Assembly (NCBI GenBank): GCA_030531005.1
Contig: JAUMTW010000003.1
Coordinates: 372,001-436,000 of the forward strand
Length of the DNA stretch: 64,000 nucleotides
Direction: 5' to 3'
From: Corynebacterium sp.
GTDB lineage: Bacteria; Actinomycetota; Actinomycetes; Mycobacteriales; Mycobacteriaceae
Part shown: one piece after another, positions 63,362-64,000 of the stretch
Position numbering within the stretch: position 1 is the first letter of the stretch
Layout: the number at the start of each line of letters is the position of its first letter
Position numbers and translations under genes: made by a program
Notes under the pieces: generated by a model
What the model was told of the DNA's origin: nothing
Databases searched by the model: none
Seen by the model: only the letters and a program-made list of their open reading frames with translations

Positions 63362-64000
63362 TTACGCTGCAGCAACAGCAGGCTCTTTCGAAGTGGTATG
63401 CGGATTAGATAGGGCTTTTGTCCTTCGCTGCGCATTGAAAAATAGGGTCAGGCTGTAAGTTCCCAAGAAGATGATCATCATTGCCCAGCCGAAACTCACC
63501 ATGTACATATTTACGTAGTAGGTGCCAATTGGCCATTTGGCGGTAATCCAACTATCAGGGGAGTAAATGAGGAAGAAGCTGATCCAAATCCAGGCCGAGC
63601 GCGCTGGGGAATTCGGCAGCAACACGCTAAAGAACAGTGGGAAGAAGAACATGGAATAATAGCCTTGCCCCAACGAAGGCAAGAAGTATCCGCCCAATAG
63701 CAGCATTGCGCTGGCGACGGTCAGCCACAGGACTGGCTGATGGCGACGCAGCGGCAAGCTGGCAAGTAAAGCGAAGAACAGCACGAGGGCAAAGATTAAC
63801 CAAATCGCCTGTGCCGCGGCCCCCTCAATGCCGAAAGCAACCGTGATGCCTTGCCAGGAAACATTGGCATGGTCGCGAGTATTGCGCAAAAAGGGAACCA
63901 CTACATTCAGGTAATCACTGGCACCGACGGTGATCTTCCAACCCACGATGTTAAAGAGTAACGGGATAGCAATCGCGCCGATAAAAGTCTGCCACCACAG
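63362..64000 (-). CDS. aftC: AftC-like arabinofuranosyltransferase (DUF2029/GT87), 5' end cut by window
   Basis: The last 212 codons of a polytopic membrane protein; the frame is open through base 64000. About six hydrophobic segments are present, with ASDYLNVVVPFLRNTRDHANVSWQG as an extracytoplasmic loop typical of DUF2029 mannosyl/arabinosyltransferases. In M. tuberculosis (Rv2673 next to msrB Rv2674) and C. glutamicum the same place is held by AftC, which adds alpha-1,3 branches to arabinogalactan using decaprenyl-phosphoarabinose. The name rests on this synteny and the fold; the catalytic Asp pair would lie outside the window. Confidence 0.8.
   Translation of the reverse strand: MWWQTFIGAIAIPLLFNIVGWKITVGASDYLNVVVPFLRNTRDHANVSWQGITVAFGIEGAAAQAIWLIFALVLFFALLASLPLRRHQPVLWLTVASAMLLLGGYFLPSLGQGYYSMFFFPLFFSVLLPNSPARSAWIWISFFLIYSPDSWITAKWPIGTYYVNMYMVSFGWAMMIIFLGTYSLTLFFNAQRRTKALSNPHTTSKEPAVAAA

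Noticed and set aside
1..64000. tRNA, rRNA, CRISPR, insertion sequences and prophage
   Set aside because: No cloverleaf-like GGTTCRA-context outside coding sequence, no repeat-spacer array, and no transposase or integrase motif in any frame.

Overview
The window is a stretch of chromosome from a Corynebacterium (Actinomycetota) of mid-range GC (judged by eye, not computed). The assignment rests on gene content and order: gluA-gluB glutamate uptake, miaB with an Rv2732c-type neighbour, the fruR-fruK-fruA-ptsH / ptsI / sugR / lexA / nrdR block, oxyR, sigB-dtxR, sigA-ppgK-suhB, dut-DUF3710, dxs, hemQ-msrB-aftC. DtxR carries the metal ligands M10, C102, E105 and H106 in the same positions as the C. 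diphtheriae protein, and HemQ carries Y135, H118 and H158 at the C. diphtheriae numbers. I see no tRNA, rRNA, insertion sequence, prophage or CRISPR array. Almost all of it is vertically inherited core genome, and the unusual features are mostly in regulatory and intergenic DNA.

Layout. 1-1.5 kb: gluA and truncated gluB (glutamate ABC importer). 1.8-13.5 kb: tRNA modification (miaB, miaA), dapF (lysine/peptidoglycan), hflX, a nucleobase permease and several conserved unknowns, including one (9962-10678) with a Cys/Gly-rich C-terminal tail. 13.7-15.3 kb: a MerR regulator and zinc alcohol dehydrogenase with a MerR-type promoter. 15.5-24.5 kb: the sugar phosphotransferase control region (ptsH, fruA, fruK, fruR, ptsI, sugR), with a Fes-type siderophore esterase between ptsI and sugR. 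24.9-26.9 kb: SOS and cell-cycle genes (lexA, a divS-like gene, nrdR) with three LexA-box-like sites. 27-38.5 kb: hrpA, a membrane protein, oxyR with ahpD but no ahpC, a DUF3516 helicase and a PAC2 protein. 39-53.7 kb: DUF4192, dtxR, sigB, dtd, a methyltransferase, DUF3099, a DUF3039-helicase pair, sigA, ppgK, suhB. 53.8-64 kb: DUF4193, DUF3093, dut, DUF3710, a TRAM RNA methyltransferase, dxs, DUF3000, hemQ, msrB and truncated aftC.

How the parts work together. HPr and enzyme I feed phosphate to the fructose permease FruA. FruK then converts fructose 1-phosphate to fructose 1,6-bisphosphate, and FruR and SugR set expression. LexA controls the SOS response and a small membrane division inhibitor. 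OxyR and DtxR link peroxide and iron sensing, and HemQ completes coproporphyrin-dependent haem synthesis. SigA and SigB are the primary and primary-like sigma factors.

Recurring observations: (i) at least six genes have a -10 hexamer exactly 7 nt before the start codon and no Shine-Dalgarno, which predicts leaderless mRNAs; (ii) about nine intergenic loci carry 11-17 bp tandem duplications; (iii) a perfect 18-bp palindrome lies between ppgK and suhB; (iv) a T9G12 tract lies upstream of dtd. Start codons below were chosen from Shine-Dalgarno or -10 evidence and often differ from the longest open frame.
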